Of a stretch of 64,000 nucleotides of DNA, positions 9,488-17,749 are shown one piece after another (the first letter of the stretch is position 1; each line of letters starts with the position of its first letter). Location: assembly GCF_020520285.1 (NCBI RefSeq), contig NZ_CP084742.1, positions 2,170,001-2,234,000 on the forward strand. Reading direction: 5' to 3'. Both the position numbers and the translations under genes were made by a program. The notes under the pieces are model-generated. The model saw only the letters and a list, made by a program, of their open reading frames with translations. It had not been told where the DNA came from and did no database searches. The stretch comes from Pseudomonas sp. L5B5. GTDB lineage: Bacteria > Pseudomonadota > Gammaproteobacteria > Pseudomonadales > Pseudomonadaceae.

Positions 9488-11020
9488 ATGCGCTCTCTTA
9501 CCCTTCATCTGAAAGTCCTGATCGCCATCCTGGTGGTGCTGGGCATTTCGATCACGGCCTACCAGATCTTCGTGCTCGGCATTCCAGTGACCGAGGACGC
9601 TACCGATGACCTGTGGAACATCGATGCCAAGGTCGAGTTCGTCGCCAACGGCAAGGACCCGATCAAGATCCAGATGTTCGTGCCGCCCCTGAGCCGCGAC
9701 TACGTGAGCCTCAACGAGAGCTTCATTTCCAACAACTATGGCGTGGCGGTCAACCGGGTGGACGGCAACCGCAAGGTCACCTGGTCGGCACGCCGGGCCA
9801 AGGGCAACCAGACCCTGTACTACCGCCTGGTACTGACCCAGCGCTACAGCGCCGAGAAAGCCAAGGTCAAGGGCCCGACCTTCCGCGACAGCATGGCCGT
9901 GGAAGGACCGGAAAAGATTGCCGCCGATGCCCTGCTGGCACCAATCCGCCAGCATTCGGCGGACGTCGAGACGTTCATCAGCGAAGCCATCAAGCGGGTC
10001 AACAACACCAACGACGACAATGCCAAGCTGTTGCTGGCTGGCGACGCTTCCAGCGCCAACAAGGCCAAGATCGTCGAGCTGCTGCTGTCCATTGCCCACG
10101 TACCGGCCGAGAAGGTCCACACCATTCGCCTGGTGGCCGACCAGCCGCAGACCCCGGAACTGTGGCTGCGCAGCTTCAACGGCACCGACTGGCTGTACTT
10201 CAATCCCGAGACCGGTGAGCAGGGCCTGCCCAGCGACCGCCTGCTGTGGTGGACCGGCGACGACAACCTGATCACCGTCGATGGCGGCAAGAAGGCCAAC
10301 GTCACCTTCAGCATGAACAACAGCGAGATGAACGCCATCCGCCTGGCCAAGCTGACCGACGAGAATACCGACGCCAACTTCCTCGAATACTCGCTGTACG
10401 GCCTGCCGCTGCAGACCCAGCAGACCTTCATGATCATGGTGATGATCCCCATCGGCGTGCTGGTGATCCTGGTGCTGCGCAACCTGATCGGCCTGCAGAC
10501 CCTGGGCACCTTCACCCCGGTGCTGATCGCCCTGGCATTTCGCGAGACCCAGCTGGGCTTCGGCATCGCGCTGTTCACGGTGATCACTGCCCTGGGCCTG
10601 TCGCTGCGCTCCTATCTGGAACACCTCAAGCTGCAGATGCTGCCGCGCCTGTCGGTGGTGCTGACCTTCGTCGTGGTACTGATCGCCGCCATCAGCCTGT
10701 TCAGCCACAAGCTGGGCCTGGAACGCGGATTGTCGGTGGCCCTGTTCCCGATGGTGATCCTGACCATGACCATCGAACGCCTGTCCATCACCTGGGAAGA
10801 ACGCGGCGGCGGCCATGCGATGAAAGTCGCCATCGGCACCCTGTTCGCCGCCTCCCTGGCGCACCTGATCATGAGCGTGCCGGAGCTGGTGTACTTCGTC
10901 TTCACCTTCCCGGCGATGCTGCTGATCCTGGTGGGCTTCATGCTGGCGATGGGTCGCTACCGCGGCTACCGCTTGACGGAGCTGGTGCGCTTCAAGGCCT
11001 TCGTCAAGGCGGATTCCTGA
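9488..11020 (+). CDS. Inactive transglutaminase-like protein fused to 7 transmembrane helices
   Basis: 510 residues. A first membrane helix (residues about 8-30) is followed by a large extracytoplasmic region (about 35-300) with features of the inactive transglutaminase-fold family (PF14400; LRSFNGTDWLYFNPETGEQGLPSDRLLWWTGDDNLITV). The C-terminal half (from about 310) has about seven hydrophobic helices (PF14402 type), e.g. QQTFMIMVMIPIGVLVILVL and LVYFVFTFPAMLLILVGFML. The transglutaminase triad is thought to be lost in this family. It overlaps the next gene by one base (TGATG), so coupling to the ATP-grasp enzyme is tight. The role is unknown, perhaps sensing or presenting a periplasmic peptide substrate. 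Confidence 0.85.
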   Translation: MRSLTLHLKVLIAILVVLGISITAYQIFVLGIPVTEDATDDLWNIDAKVEFVANGKDPIKIQMFVPPLSRDYVSLNESFISNNYGVAVNRVDGNRKVTWSARRAKGNQTLYYRLVLTQRYSAEKAKVKGPTFRDSMAVEGPEKIAADALLAPIRQHSADVETFISEAIKRVNNTNDDNAKLLLAGDASSANKAKIVELLLSIAHVPAEKVHTIRLVADQPQTPELWLRSFNGTDWLYFNPETGEQGLPSDRLLWWTGDDNLITVDGGKKANVTFSMNNSEMNAIRLAKLTDENTDANFLEYSLYGLPLQTQQTFMIMVMIPIGVLVILVLRNLIGLQTLGTFTPVLIALAFRETQLGFGIALFTVITALGLSLRSYLEHLKLQMLPRLSVVLTFVVVLIAAISLFSHKLGLERGLSVALFPMVILTMTIERLSITWEERGGGHAMKVAIGTLFAASLAHLIMSVPELVYFVFTFPAMLLILVGFMLAMGRYRGYRLTELVRFKAFVKADS

Positions 11021-12006
11021 TGTTCGGCCTGTGGAAGACCTGGAAGGCCCTGGAAGCCCGCGGGATCATGGGCATCAACCGGCGTAACGCCGACTACGTG
11101 CTCAAGTACAACAAGCGCAGCCTGTACCCCATCGTCGATGACAAGATCATCACCAAGGAACGGGCGATCAAGGCCGGTATCCATGTACCGGAACTGTACG
11201 GGGTGATCTCCACCGAGAAGGAAATCGACAAGCTCGACGAGATCATCGGTGGGCGCAACGATTTCGTCATCAAGCCGGCCCAGGGCGCCGGTGGCGATGG
11301 CATCCTGGTGATCGCCGATCGCTTCGAGGGTCGCTACCGCACCGTGTCCGGGAAGATCATCAGCCACGAGGAAATCGAACATCAGATTTCCAGCATCCTC
11401 ACCGGCCTGTACTCCCTGGGCGGCCACCGCGACCGCGCGCTGATCGAGTACCGGGTGACCCCGGACCAGATCTTCAAGAGCATCAGCTACGAGGGTGTGC
11501 CAGACATCCGCATCATCGTGCTCATGGGTTACCCGGTGATGGCCATGCTGCGCCTGCCGACCCGCCAGTCCGGCGGCAAGGCCAACCTGCACCAGGGCGC
11601 CATCGGCGTCGGTGTCGACCTGGCCACCGGCCTGACCCTGCGTGGCACCTGGCTGAACAACATCATTACCAAGCACCCCGACACCACCAATGCGGTGGAC
11701 GGCGTGCAGCTGCCCTACTGGGACGGCTTCATGAAGCTGGCAGCCGGCTGCTACGAGCTCTGCGGCCTGGGCTACATCGGCGTGGACATGGTGCTGGACC
11801 AGGACAAGGGACCGCTGATCCTCGAGCTCAACGCGCGGCCGGGGCTGAACATCCAGATCGCCAACGATTGCGGCCTGACCCTGCGCACCCATGCCATCGA
11901 GGCTCACCTGGAAGAACTCAAGGCCCAGGGCATCGAGGAAAGCGTCGAGGAGCGGGTGCGTTTTGCCCAGCAGTTGTTCGGCCATATTCCTGCCGTGGAA
12001 GGCTGA
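11020..12006 (+). CDS. Alpha-L-glutamate ligase-like protein (ATP-grasp)
   Basis: 328 residues. The ATP-grasp fold is recognisable from the phosphate-loop segment FVIKPAQGAGGDGILV (about residues 83-98) and the metal-binding end LILELNARPGLNIQIAN (about 266-282). It belongs to the RimK-related alpha-L-glutamate ligase-like family, which forms an amide bond between an amino acid and a carboxylate acceptor. No signal peptide, so it is cytosolic. The start codon shares its A with the stop of the 7-TM gene. Protease, membrane protein and ligase together resemble the amidoligase peptide-modification operons predicted in comparative genomics; the substrate cannot be read from the sequence. Confidence 0.88.
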   Translation: MFGLWKTWKALEARGIMGINRRNADYVLKYNKRSLYPIVDDKIITKERAIKAGIHVPELYGVISTEKEIDKLDEIIGGRNDFVIKPAQGAGGDGILVIADRFEGRYRTVSGKIISHEEIEHQISSILTGLYSLGGHRDRALIEYRVTPDQIFKSISYEGVPDIRIIVLMGYPVMAMLRLPTRQSGGKANLHQGAIGVGVDLATGLTLRGTWLNNIITKHPDTTNAVDGVQLPYWDGFMKLAAGCYELCGLGYIGVDMVLDQDKGPLILELNARPGLNIQIANDCGLTLRTHAIEAHLEELKAQGIEESVEERVRFAQQLFGHIPAVEG

Positions 12007-12007
12007 C

Positions 12008-12076
12008 CGTAGCGGCCGCAGGTTGCGCATCGAAGGTCCGGCGGACCATTTTGCACCTGCGGCAGCGACTGCCACG
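12008..12076. repeat. REP-type palindrome downstream of the ATP-grasp gene
   Basis: GTAGCGGCCGCAGGTTGCGC at about 12010-12029 faces CACCTGCGGCAGCGACTGCC at about 12054-12073. These are arms of a second REP family (GTAGCCGCTGCCGCAGGTTGCG type), different from the GGCTTGC family in the prp operon. Confidence 0.65.
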
Positions 12077-12179
12077 AACGGTACGTCGCAAACCGCACCA
12101 TCCCCGACATCCCCACTAGGAGCAAATCCCCGGGGAGACTACAATCGCCAGCCGCGCTCCGATGGCTGATCTGCCCCGC

Positions 12180-13523
12180 ATGTTGACCTGCTCCGTACAC
12201 CCGCTGCCCTATCGCGCCAACCCCGTCGATTATTTCGCGGCAATCGAACACGCCCCCGGCGCCGTGCTGCTCGACAGCGGCCGCCCCAACGCCGAACGCG
12301 GTCGTTACGACCTGCTCAGCGCCTGGCCCCTGGCAGAACTGGCAGCGGCGACCGACGAAAGCGGCGGCGCATTCCTGCAACGCCTGCGGGACAACCTTGC
12401 GCAACTGGGCCCGGCGCAGATTCCCGCGCCCTACCAACTGCCTTTCGCCGGCGGCCTGATCGGCTACCTGAGCTATGACTTCGGCCGGCACCTGGAGCGC
12501 TTGCCCAGCCAGGCCGCGGACGACCTGCAACTGCCCGATGCGCGCCTGGGGCTGTATGCCTGGGCGCTGATCAACGACCACCAGGCCGGCACCAGCCAAC
12601 TGGTGTTCCACCCCTCCCTGCCAGAGAGCGAACGCCAGCGCCTGGTGCAGCTGTTCAACCAGCCACTGCCAGTATCCACTGGCTCGTTCAAGCTGGCTGG
12701 GGCCATGCAGGCCGATCTGAGCGCCGAGGACTACCGCCAAGCGTTCCAGCGCATCCAGCACTACATCCAGGCGGGCGACTGCTACCAGGTGAACTTCGCC
12801 CAGCGCTTTCGCGGCCAGTACCAGGGCGATCCATGGGTCGCCTACCGCGCCCTGCGCAGGGCCTGCCCTACTCCGTTCTCCGGCTTCCAGCGCCTGCCCG
12901 ACGGCGCAGCGGTGCTCAGCCTGTCACCGGAACGTTTCGTCCATATCAGCCAGGGCCAGGTGGAAACCCGGCCGATCAAGGGCACCCGCCCGCGGGGGCG
13001 GAACCCCGCTGAAGATGCAGCCAATGCCGCCGAACTGCTGGCCAGCCCCAAGGACCGAGCGGAAAACCTGATGATTGTCGACCTGCTGCGCAACGACCTC
13101 GGCCGCACCTGTCGTACCGGCTCGGTGAAGGTGCCGGAACTGTTCAGCCTGGAGAGCTACCCCAACGTCCATCACCTGGTGAGCAGCGTCACCGGTGAGC
13201 TGGCGGACGGCAAGGATGCCCTGGACCTGATCGCCGGCAGCTTCCCCGGTGGCTCGATCACCGGCGCGCCGAAGATCCGCTCGATGCAGATCATCGACGA
13301 GCTCGAACCCACGCGCCGGGCACTCTATTGCGGCTCATTGCTGTACCTGGACGTACGCGGGGAGATGGACAGCTCGATCGCCATCCGCAGCCTGCTGGCC
13401 AAGGACGGGCAGATCAGTTGCTGGGGCGGCGGCGGGATAGTCGCGGACTCGGATTGGCAAGCCGAATACCAGGAGTCGATCACCAAGGTGCGGGTGCTGC
13501 TGGAGACCTTGCAACAGCTCTAG
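12180..13523 (+). CDS. pabB: Aminodeoxychorismate synthase component I PabB
   Basis: Converts chorismate plus ammonia to 4-amino-4-deoxychorismate for folate synthesis; PabC (56461-57276) completes p-aminobenzoate. The 447-residue chorismate-binding protein has PIKGTRPRG, DLLRNDLGR, GSFPGGSITGAPK and the C-terminal SCWGGGGIVADSDWQAEYQES typical of the anthranilate synthase I/PabB family. The PIKG lysine marks PabB, since anthranilate synthase has PIAG. The ATG at 12180 (MLTCSVHPLPYR) was chosen because the family begins there; the codon at 12162 adds six residues and neither has a clear Shine-Dalgarno. Confidence 0.93.
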   Translation: MLTCSVHPLPYRANPVDYFAAIEHAPGAVLLDSGRPNAERGRYDLLSAWPLAELAAATDESGGAFLQRLRDNLAQLGPAQIPAPYQLPFAGGLIGYLSYDFGRHLERLPSQAADDLQLPDARLGLYAWALINDHQAGTSQLVFHPSLPESERQRLVQLFNQPLPVSTGSFKLAGAMQADLSAEDYRQAFQRIQHYIQAGDCYQVNFAQRFRGQYQGDPWVAYRALRRACPTPFSGFQRLPDGAAVLSLSPERFVHISQGQVETRPIKGTRPRGRNPAEDAANAAELLASPKDRAENLMIVDLLRNDLGRTCRTGSVKVPELFSLESYPNVHHLVSSVTGELADGKDALDLIAGSFPGGSITGAPKIRSMQIIDELEPTRRALYCGSLLYLDVRGEMDSSIAIRSLLAKDGQISCWGGGGIVADSDWQAEYQESITKVRVLLETLQQL

Positions 13524-13530
13524 CGAAAGA

Positions 13531-13690
13531 GGCGGCTACTCGATCTTGCGGCCGCTGCGCGCCCGTGCGCAACCTGCGGCAGCGGCTACACAAAGCATCT
13601 GTAGCCGCTGCTGAGCCTGCGAAGCTGCGACAAGGCCCGCAGGGCCTTCCCGCGATAGCGGCGGCGACTCGGCCTTGCAGCCGCGCTTGG
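13531..13690. repeat. Cluster of REP palindromes between pabB and thrH
   Basis: Between the convergent pabB and thrH ends, GCAGCGGCTACA (13579-13590) and TGTAGCCGCTGC (13600-13611) form a perfect 12-bp stem with a 9-base loop. Partial copies flank it (GCGGCCGCTGCGCGCCC upstream, GCGATAGCGGCGGCGACTCGG downstream). It is the same REP family as 12008-12076. With no T-tract terminator visible, this may double as the transcript end for both genes. Confidence 0.7.
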
Positions 13691-13694
13691 CCGG

Positions 13695-14312
13695 TTACAG
13701 GTTCAGGCTGCGGTTGGAAGCCTTGAGGAACTCCTGCTTGAGCTCGGCAAAGCTGTGCACTGCCGGAAATTGCGGGAACTCGCGGATCACATTGTCCGGT
13801 GCATGGAACAGGATGCCGGCATCCGCCTCGCCCAGCATGGTGGTGTCGTTGTAGGAGTCGCCCGCGGCGATCACTCGGTAGTACAGGCTCTTGAAGGCCA
13901 GCACCGACTGGCGCTTGGGGTCCTTCTGGCGCAGTTGGTAGCCAGTGACGCGGCCACTGGCATCGGTGACCAGGCGGTGGCACAACAGGGTCGGGAAACC
14001 CAGCTGGCGCATCAGCGGCTGGGAGAACTCATAAAAGGTGTCGGAGAGGATCACCACCTGGAACCGCTCGCGCAGCCAGTTGACGAATTCCACCGCGCCG
14101 TCCAGCGGCTTGAGGGTGGCGATCACTTCCTGGATATCCGAAAGCTTCAAGCCGTGCTCATCGAGGATGCGCAGGCGCTGCTTCATCAGCACGTCGTAGT
14201 CGGGAATATCCCGGGTGGTGGCCTTGAGGGATTCAATCCCGGTTTTTTCGGCAAAGGCGATCCAGATTTCCGGGACCAGCACACCTTCCAGATCGAGACA
14301 GGCGATTTCCAC
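13695..14312 (-). CDS. thrH: ThrH, phosphoserine phosphatase / homoserine phosphotransferase
   Basis: 205 residues, HAD superfamily, reading VEIACLDLEGVLVPEIWIAFAEKTG. Asp7 in LDLEG is the expected nucleophile. Later motifs are VVILSDTFYEF (Ser/Thr motif), KRQSVLAFKSLYY (Lys) and IAAGDSYNDTTMLGEAD (acidic motif). ThrH of Pseudomonas aeruginosa dephosphorylates phosphoserine and can move the phosphate to homoserine. The start is taken as the GTG at 14312, 4 bases after GGGAGTG, and gives exactly the 205-residue family length; an upstream ATG at 14396 is unlikely. Confidence 0.95.
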   Translation of the reverse strand: MEIACLDLEGVLVPEIWIAFAEKTGIESLKATTRDIPDYDVLMKQRLRILDEHGLKLSDIQEVIATLKPLDGAVEFVNWLRERFQVVILSDTFYEFSQPLMRQLGFPTLLCHRLVTDASGRVTGYQLRQKDPKRQSVLAFKSLYYRVIAAGDSYNDTTMLGEADAGILFHAPDNVIREFPQFPAVHSFAELKQEFLKASNRSLNL

Positions 14313-14487
14313 AAGACACTCCCATTGGTTCTGATTATTGAAATTGAGCGAGCAAAAGGACTGCCGAACTCTAGCGACTCGCCCCCACGGGCGCAACGCA
14401 GACGAGCGCGCCAGGCCCCTGGGGATTTTGCTAAGATCGCCCCCCTATAGAGCGCACAGCGCCACCGACCTGTAGGAAACCGCCCTG

Positions 14488-15222
14488 ATGACTCCATCGT
14501 TCGACGTCGCTGAACTCGCCGCGACCTATGCCAACAAATCCGCCCAGGACATTCTCAAGCTGGCGTTCGCCCACTTCGGCGACGACCTGTGGATCTCCTT
14601 CAGTGGCGCCGAGGACGTGGTGCTGGTGGACATGGCCTGGAAACTGAACAAGAACGTCAAGGTCTTCAGCCTCGACACCGGGCGCCTGCATCCGGAGACC
14701 TACCGCTTCATCGACCAGGTGCGCGAACACTACAAGATCGACATCGAGCTGATCTCGCCGGACCACAGCAAGCTCGAACCCTTCGTCAAGGAAAAGGGCC
14801 TGTTCAGCTTCTACAAGGATGGCCATGGCGAATGCTGCGGCATCCGCAAGATCGAGCCGCTGCGACGCAAGCTGTCCACCGTCAGCGCCTGGGCCACCGG
14901 CCAGCGCCGCGACCAGAGCCCGGGCACCCGCAGCCAGGTGGCGGCGCTGGAGATCGACAGCGCCTTCTCCACCCCGGAGCGCACGCTGTACAAGTTCAAC
15001 CCGCTGGCACAGATGAGCAGCGAAGAGATCTGGGGCTACATCCGCATGCTCGAACTGCCGTACAACAGCCTGCACGAGCGCGGTTTCATCAGCATCGGCT
15101 GCGAGCCCTGCACCCGCCCGGTACTGCCCAACCAGCATGAACGCGAAGGCCGCTGGTGGTGGGAGGAGGCAACCCAGAAGGAATGCGGCCTGCACGCCGG
15201 CAACCTGATCAGCAAGGCCTGA
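14488..15222 (+). CDS. cysH: Phosphoadenylyl/adenylyl-sulfate reductase CysH (APS-type)
   Basis: Reduces activated sulfate to sulfite in assimilatory sulfate reduction. 244 residues with [10 protein letters not shown] (residues 39-48) and [12 protein letters not shown] for nucleotide binding. Four cysteines, Cys116-Cys117 (GECCGIRK) and Cys205/Cys208 (CEPC), are the [4Fe-4S] ligands that mark APS-preferring enzymes; PAPS-only E. coli CysH lacks them. Cys233 in the C-terminal KECGLH is the catalytic thiol. The ATG has GTAGGAAA about 10 bases upstream. Single gene, followed by a strong hairpin terminator. Confidence 0.97.
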   Translation: MTPSFDVAELAATYANKSAQDILKLAFAHFGDDLWISFSGAEDVVLVDMAWKLNKNVKVFSLDTGRLHPETYRFIDQVREHYKIDIELISPDHSKLEPFVKEKGLFSFYKDGHGECCGIRKIEPLRRKLSTVSAWATGQRRDQSPGTRSQVAALEIDSAFSTPERTLYKFNPLAQMSSEEIWGYIRMLELPYNSLHERGFISIGCEPCTRPVLPNQHEREGRWWWEEATQKECGLHAGNLISKA

Positions 15223-15288
15223 TCCTCCGGGACGGCCTGCATTGCAGTGGCCAGCCCGAGCCTCGAAGGCGGTTTCGATGCACACAAA

Positions 15289-15322
15289 AACGCCGGATCA
15301 CCCTCGGGGCTGATCCGGCGTT
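15289..15322. terminator. Bidirectional terminator between cysH and the HAD phosphatase
   Basis: AACGCCGGATCA (15289-15300) pairs perfectly with TGATCCGGCGTT (15311-15322) around a 10-base loop. An A-run at 15286-15290 gives a T-tract on the minus strand, so it suits the minus-strand gene best, and it also lies just past cysH. Confidence 0.85.
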
Positions 15323-15357
15323 GCTGTCTTGGGCGCTGCATACGCGTATCGCCCGCG

Positions 15358-16053
15358 TCAGCCCCACATCAGGTGTGGCAACCCGCAAGCAGCGGGCTGA
15401 AAGCCCTTCAACGAGCGCAAGATCGCATCGGCATGGGCGAACTTGCCATCGGCCATGGCTGGATCGGGTACCGCGATCGCGGTCATGCCGGCCGCCTTGG
15501 CCGCCGTCACGCCAAACGGTGAATCCTCGAACACCAGGCATTGCGCGGGGTCGACCCCCAGTCGCCGGGCCGCCGTCAGGAAGATGTCCGGTGCCGGCTT
15601 GGCCGCAGTGACCTCCGGGTCATCAGCGGTGACGATAGTGTCGAACAACGCGAACCAGTCCCCATGGCGGGTGGTTTTTTCCACAAAGGACATCTGCGAG
15701 GAACTGGTGCCCACGGCAATCGGAATCCGGTGCTCCTTGAGATGGCGCACCAGCTGTTGCGCCCCGGGCATCGCCTCGGCGCGGGGAAAGCGTTCGCGCA
15801 TCAGCGGTTCGCGCATCACCAGGAACTCCTCGGCGCTGATGGGCAAGTCCAGGGCTTGCACGATATAGCGAGCGAGGTCGCCAGCGCCGCGGCCGATGAT
15901 GTTCTGCTTGATGCTCCAGTCGTAGGTGCGGCCAAAACGCTCGGCGATCAGCTGGGTGATCTCGGTATAGATGCCCTCGGTATCCAGCAGCAGACCGTCC
16001 ATGTCGAAAATGACCGCCTTGATCGGTCCAAAATCATTCAACTGTGCATTCAT
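15358..16053 (-). CDS. HAD-IA family phosphatase (beta-phosphoglucomutase/pseudouridine-phosphatase-like)
   Basis: 231 residues. HAD motif I is VIFDMDGLLLDTEG with Asp17 and Asp19. Motif II is AVGTSSSQ, the lysine is in VTAAKPAPDIFL, and motif III is CLVFEDSPFGVTAAKAAGM. The helical cap between residues about 25 and 85 is typical of subfamily IA. The substrate is probably a sugar phosphate or nucleoside monophosphate, but cannot be assigned. The ATG at 16053 (MNAQLNDFGPIKAV) was chosen over one at 16113 because family members start just before motif I. Confidence 0.88.
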   Translation of the reverse strand: MNAQLNDFGPIKAVIFDMDGLLLDTEGIYTEITQLIAERFGRTYDWSIKQNIIGRGAGDLARYIVQALDLPISAEEFLVMREPLMRERFPRAEAMPGAQQLVRHLKEHRIPIAVGTSSSQMSFVEKTTRHGDWFALFDTIVTADDPEVTAAKPAPDIFLTAARRLGVDPAQCLVFEDSPFGVTAAKAAGMTAIAVPDPAMADGKFAHADAILRSLKGFQPAACGLPHLMWG

Positions 16054-16202
16054 CGCATCTGATCCGTTAGCAAAAGTACATTCCAGGGAGCGGCTCAGGT
16101 ACGGCCCGTTCATTCGCGCCCCTTTCGATGAAAGGGTTCAGCAGCATAGCGGCGGGCCTGTACCAGGGGCAACCGGGGCAGGTACAACGGGATGTGCGGG
16201 CT

Positions 16203-16364
16203 TCAGTCGGCCGGGGCGGGTGCGGCATCGCCTGCATCAGGTTCCTCTTGCAGGGGAACGCGTGCATCGTCCAGCAAGAAGCCGGGATCTTCGTTACCCG
16301 GGTCATTGATCACCTGGCCATCCTCGGCGCCAGGCGGGACACTGCCTTGGTTGTTGCGGGTCAT
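16203..16364 (-). CDS. Small acidic hypothetical protein (53 aa)
   Basis: Reads MTRNNQGSVPPGAEDGQVINDPGNEDPGFLLDDARVPLQEEPDAG and so on, rich in Pro, Asp and Glu, with no membrane segment or known domain. The ATG at 16364 has GGAGG 6 bases upstream, which is why I favour this start over an in-frame codon at 16415. Probably intrinsically disordered. Function unknown. Confidence 0.65.
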   Translation of the reverse strand: MTRNNQGSVPPGAEDGQVINDPGNEDPGFLLDDARVPLQEEPDAGDAAPAPAD

Positions 16365-16429
16365 GATCGCCTCCACGGTCGTCGGGGCCACCTGTCGAGT
16401 ATGGCGAAGCCTCAAACAACGCGCACAAA

Positions 16430-16452
16430 AAACCCGGCACAGGGCCGGGCTC
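16430..16452 (-). terminator. Terminator of the glycine-zipper gene
   Basis: CCCGGC ... GCCGGG around a short loop, with six A at 16427-16432 giving a T-tract on the minus strand, 21 bases past the stop of the glycine-zipper gene. Confidence 0.8.
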
Positions 16453-16472
16453 TCGGATCGCTAGTACGCGGA

Positions 16473-16838
16473 TCAATGACGCTTCTTGTGACCCATGCTG
16501 CTGCCCAGGGCACCCCCTGCGGCACCACCGATACCGGCACCAACAGTAGCGCCAGTGCTGCCGCCCAAGTGGTTGCCGATCACCGAACCACCCGCCGAAC
16601 CCAGGCCGCCGCCAATGGCTGCCTTGGCACGACTGCCCTTGCGCGCTCCGGCCGCACTGCCGGCCGCCCCCGCGACACCGGCACCGATGGCCGCCCCGGT
16701 GCTGCCACCGAGCCTCTGTCCCACCACGTTGCCCAGCGCGCCGCCAAGACCGCCACCAATGGCCGCCGTACCGTCACCCGCCATCGCCCCCTGGGCCAGC
16801 AGAAGTCCCACAACCAGGGCAGGTAGAGTTGAACGCAT
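16473..16838 (-). CDS. Exported glycine-zipper protein
   Basis: 121 residues: a signal peptide (MRSTLPALVVGLLLAQGAMA) and then an almost pure run of GxxxG-type glycine zippers (GGGLGGALGNVVGQRLGGSTGAAIGAGVAG repeated with variation), ending GHKKRH. Such repeats pack helices in membranes; related sequences include outer-membrane lipoproteins and stress-response proteins, but no lipobox is visible here. The ATG at 16838 has GAGG 10 bases upstream. The sequence looks like two tandem copies of a ~35-residue unit. Role unknown, probably envelope. Confidence 0.8.
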   Translation of the reverse strand: MRSTLPALVVGLLLAQGAMAGDGTAAIGGGLGGALGNVVGQRLGGSTGAAIGAGVAGAAGSAAGARKGSRAKAAIGGGLGSAGGSVIGNHLGGSTGATVGAGIGGAAGGALGSSMGHKKRH

Positions 16839-16977
16839 GAATTGAACCTCGAAAAAAGACTGTCGAACTGACATGTAAAACCCGGTGCCGCGCCCGCCGA
16901 TACGACTCGACACAGCTGCGCCCGCTTGCTTCGCGGGGGTTGGACAGCTGATTCTAAAAGAGTTTTATCGTCGCGCA

Positions 16978-17003
16978 AAAAAAAGCCCGCTGGGGAACGG
17001 GCT
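16978..17003 (-). terminator. Orphan minus-strand terminator
   Basis: AGCCCG (16984-16989) pairs with CGGGCT (16998-17003), and an 8-base A-run (16977-16984) gives a strong T-tract on the minus strand. No minus-strand gene ends here. The 190 bases to its right (17004-17192) contain no convincing coding frame and could hold an unrecognised small RNA. Confidence 0.65.
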
Positions 17004-17192
17004 AGGGTGTTGCGTTTAACGGATGGTTTGAGCCTACTCAGGCAGATGTGAAGAAAGCGTGAAAAATTTCACCGCCGGGCGACCCATTCGCTCAACACCC
17101 CTCTCCTCGCCCCCTGCCTGCGGGCCTGGCGGCGCAATAAAAAATCAGCAATATTTTTCTCGCATCCGTAGCCTGCCATTTCCTCCCCCCAC

Positions 17193-17215
17193 AAAAAGCC
17201 CCGCGGGTGCGGGGC
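17193..17215 (-). terminator. Terminator of the small gene at 17225-17419
   Basis: GCCCCGC/GCGGGGC hairpin (17198-17215) with AAAAA at 17193-17197, i.e. a U-run on the minus-strand transcript, 10 bases past a minus-strand stop codon. Confidence 0.75.
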
Positions 17216-17224
17216 AGTCGTTAC

Positions 17225-17419
17225 TCAAGATCGCTTGTTCCTGGGCAACACCTTCGGAAAGAACATCGTATTGCTGGCGACCGACGTCACAGCAGATCTT
17301 TTCCTGATGGCATTCGCAGAAGACCGAGCCTGCGCATCGAATGCCGCCTGCCCGCAACGTACCAGGTTGTTGATTGGGAACTCATCCCCGTTGTCTTCGA
17401 TATAGGCAAGACCCCTCAT
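17225..17419 (-). CDS. Small hypothetical protein (64 aa)
   Basis: MRGLAYIEDNGDEFPINNLVRCGQAAFDAQARSSANAIRKRSAV and so on; a basic C-terminus, no membrane segment, no family recognised. Support for a real gene: GGAGGGAGCTGGGAG immediately precedes the ATG at 17419 and a canonical terminator follows the stop. Codon usage is less GC-biased than in neighbouring genes. Confidence 0.55.
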   Translation of the reverse strand: MRGLAYIEDNGDEFPINNLVRCGQAAFDAQARSSANAIRKRSAVTSVASNTMFFPKVLPRNKRS

Positions 17420-17749
17420 CTCCCAGCTCCCTCCAACAACCGACCAGCACCGGCAAGCTCCTGATTGCCTGGAAAGTACTGATCGTCACGGCGCTTGAGA
17501 CTAGACAGTCATTTAGCGACCTGCCGGCCAAAGCGCCCCAGACGCCGACGAGCGGCCAGCCAGTGGAAGAAAAACTGATCCAGGGCAAGTTTTCCCCTGG
17601 TGCTTAGCTGTCGTACGCCGCCAGCGCCCGTGCCAGACGCATGTCATGGGGGTGCAATGGCGATATCCGCTGCGGTATTTCTCTGTTTCAATGACGGCCT
17701 TCAAGCGACCTCCTGCACTCAAGACGCCCTGCCCCGGAAATATCACGGA
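17420..17749. other. Gap without a supported gene
   Basis: About 330 bases. A plus-strand open frame at 17374-17607 has no ribosome binding site and no recognisable product. The sequence is less regular in codon third positions than the surroundings, which may mean decayed or recently acquired DNA. I see no promoter or repeat that I can defend. Confidence 0.4.

Noticed and set aside
17374..17607. A 77-codon plus-strand frame
   Set aside because: No ribosome binding site or recognisable product, and it overlaps the 5' end of the better supported minus-strand gene at 17225-17419.
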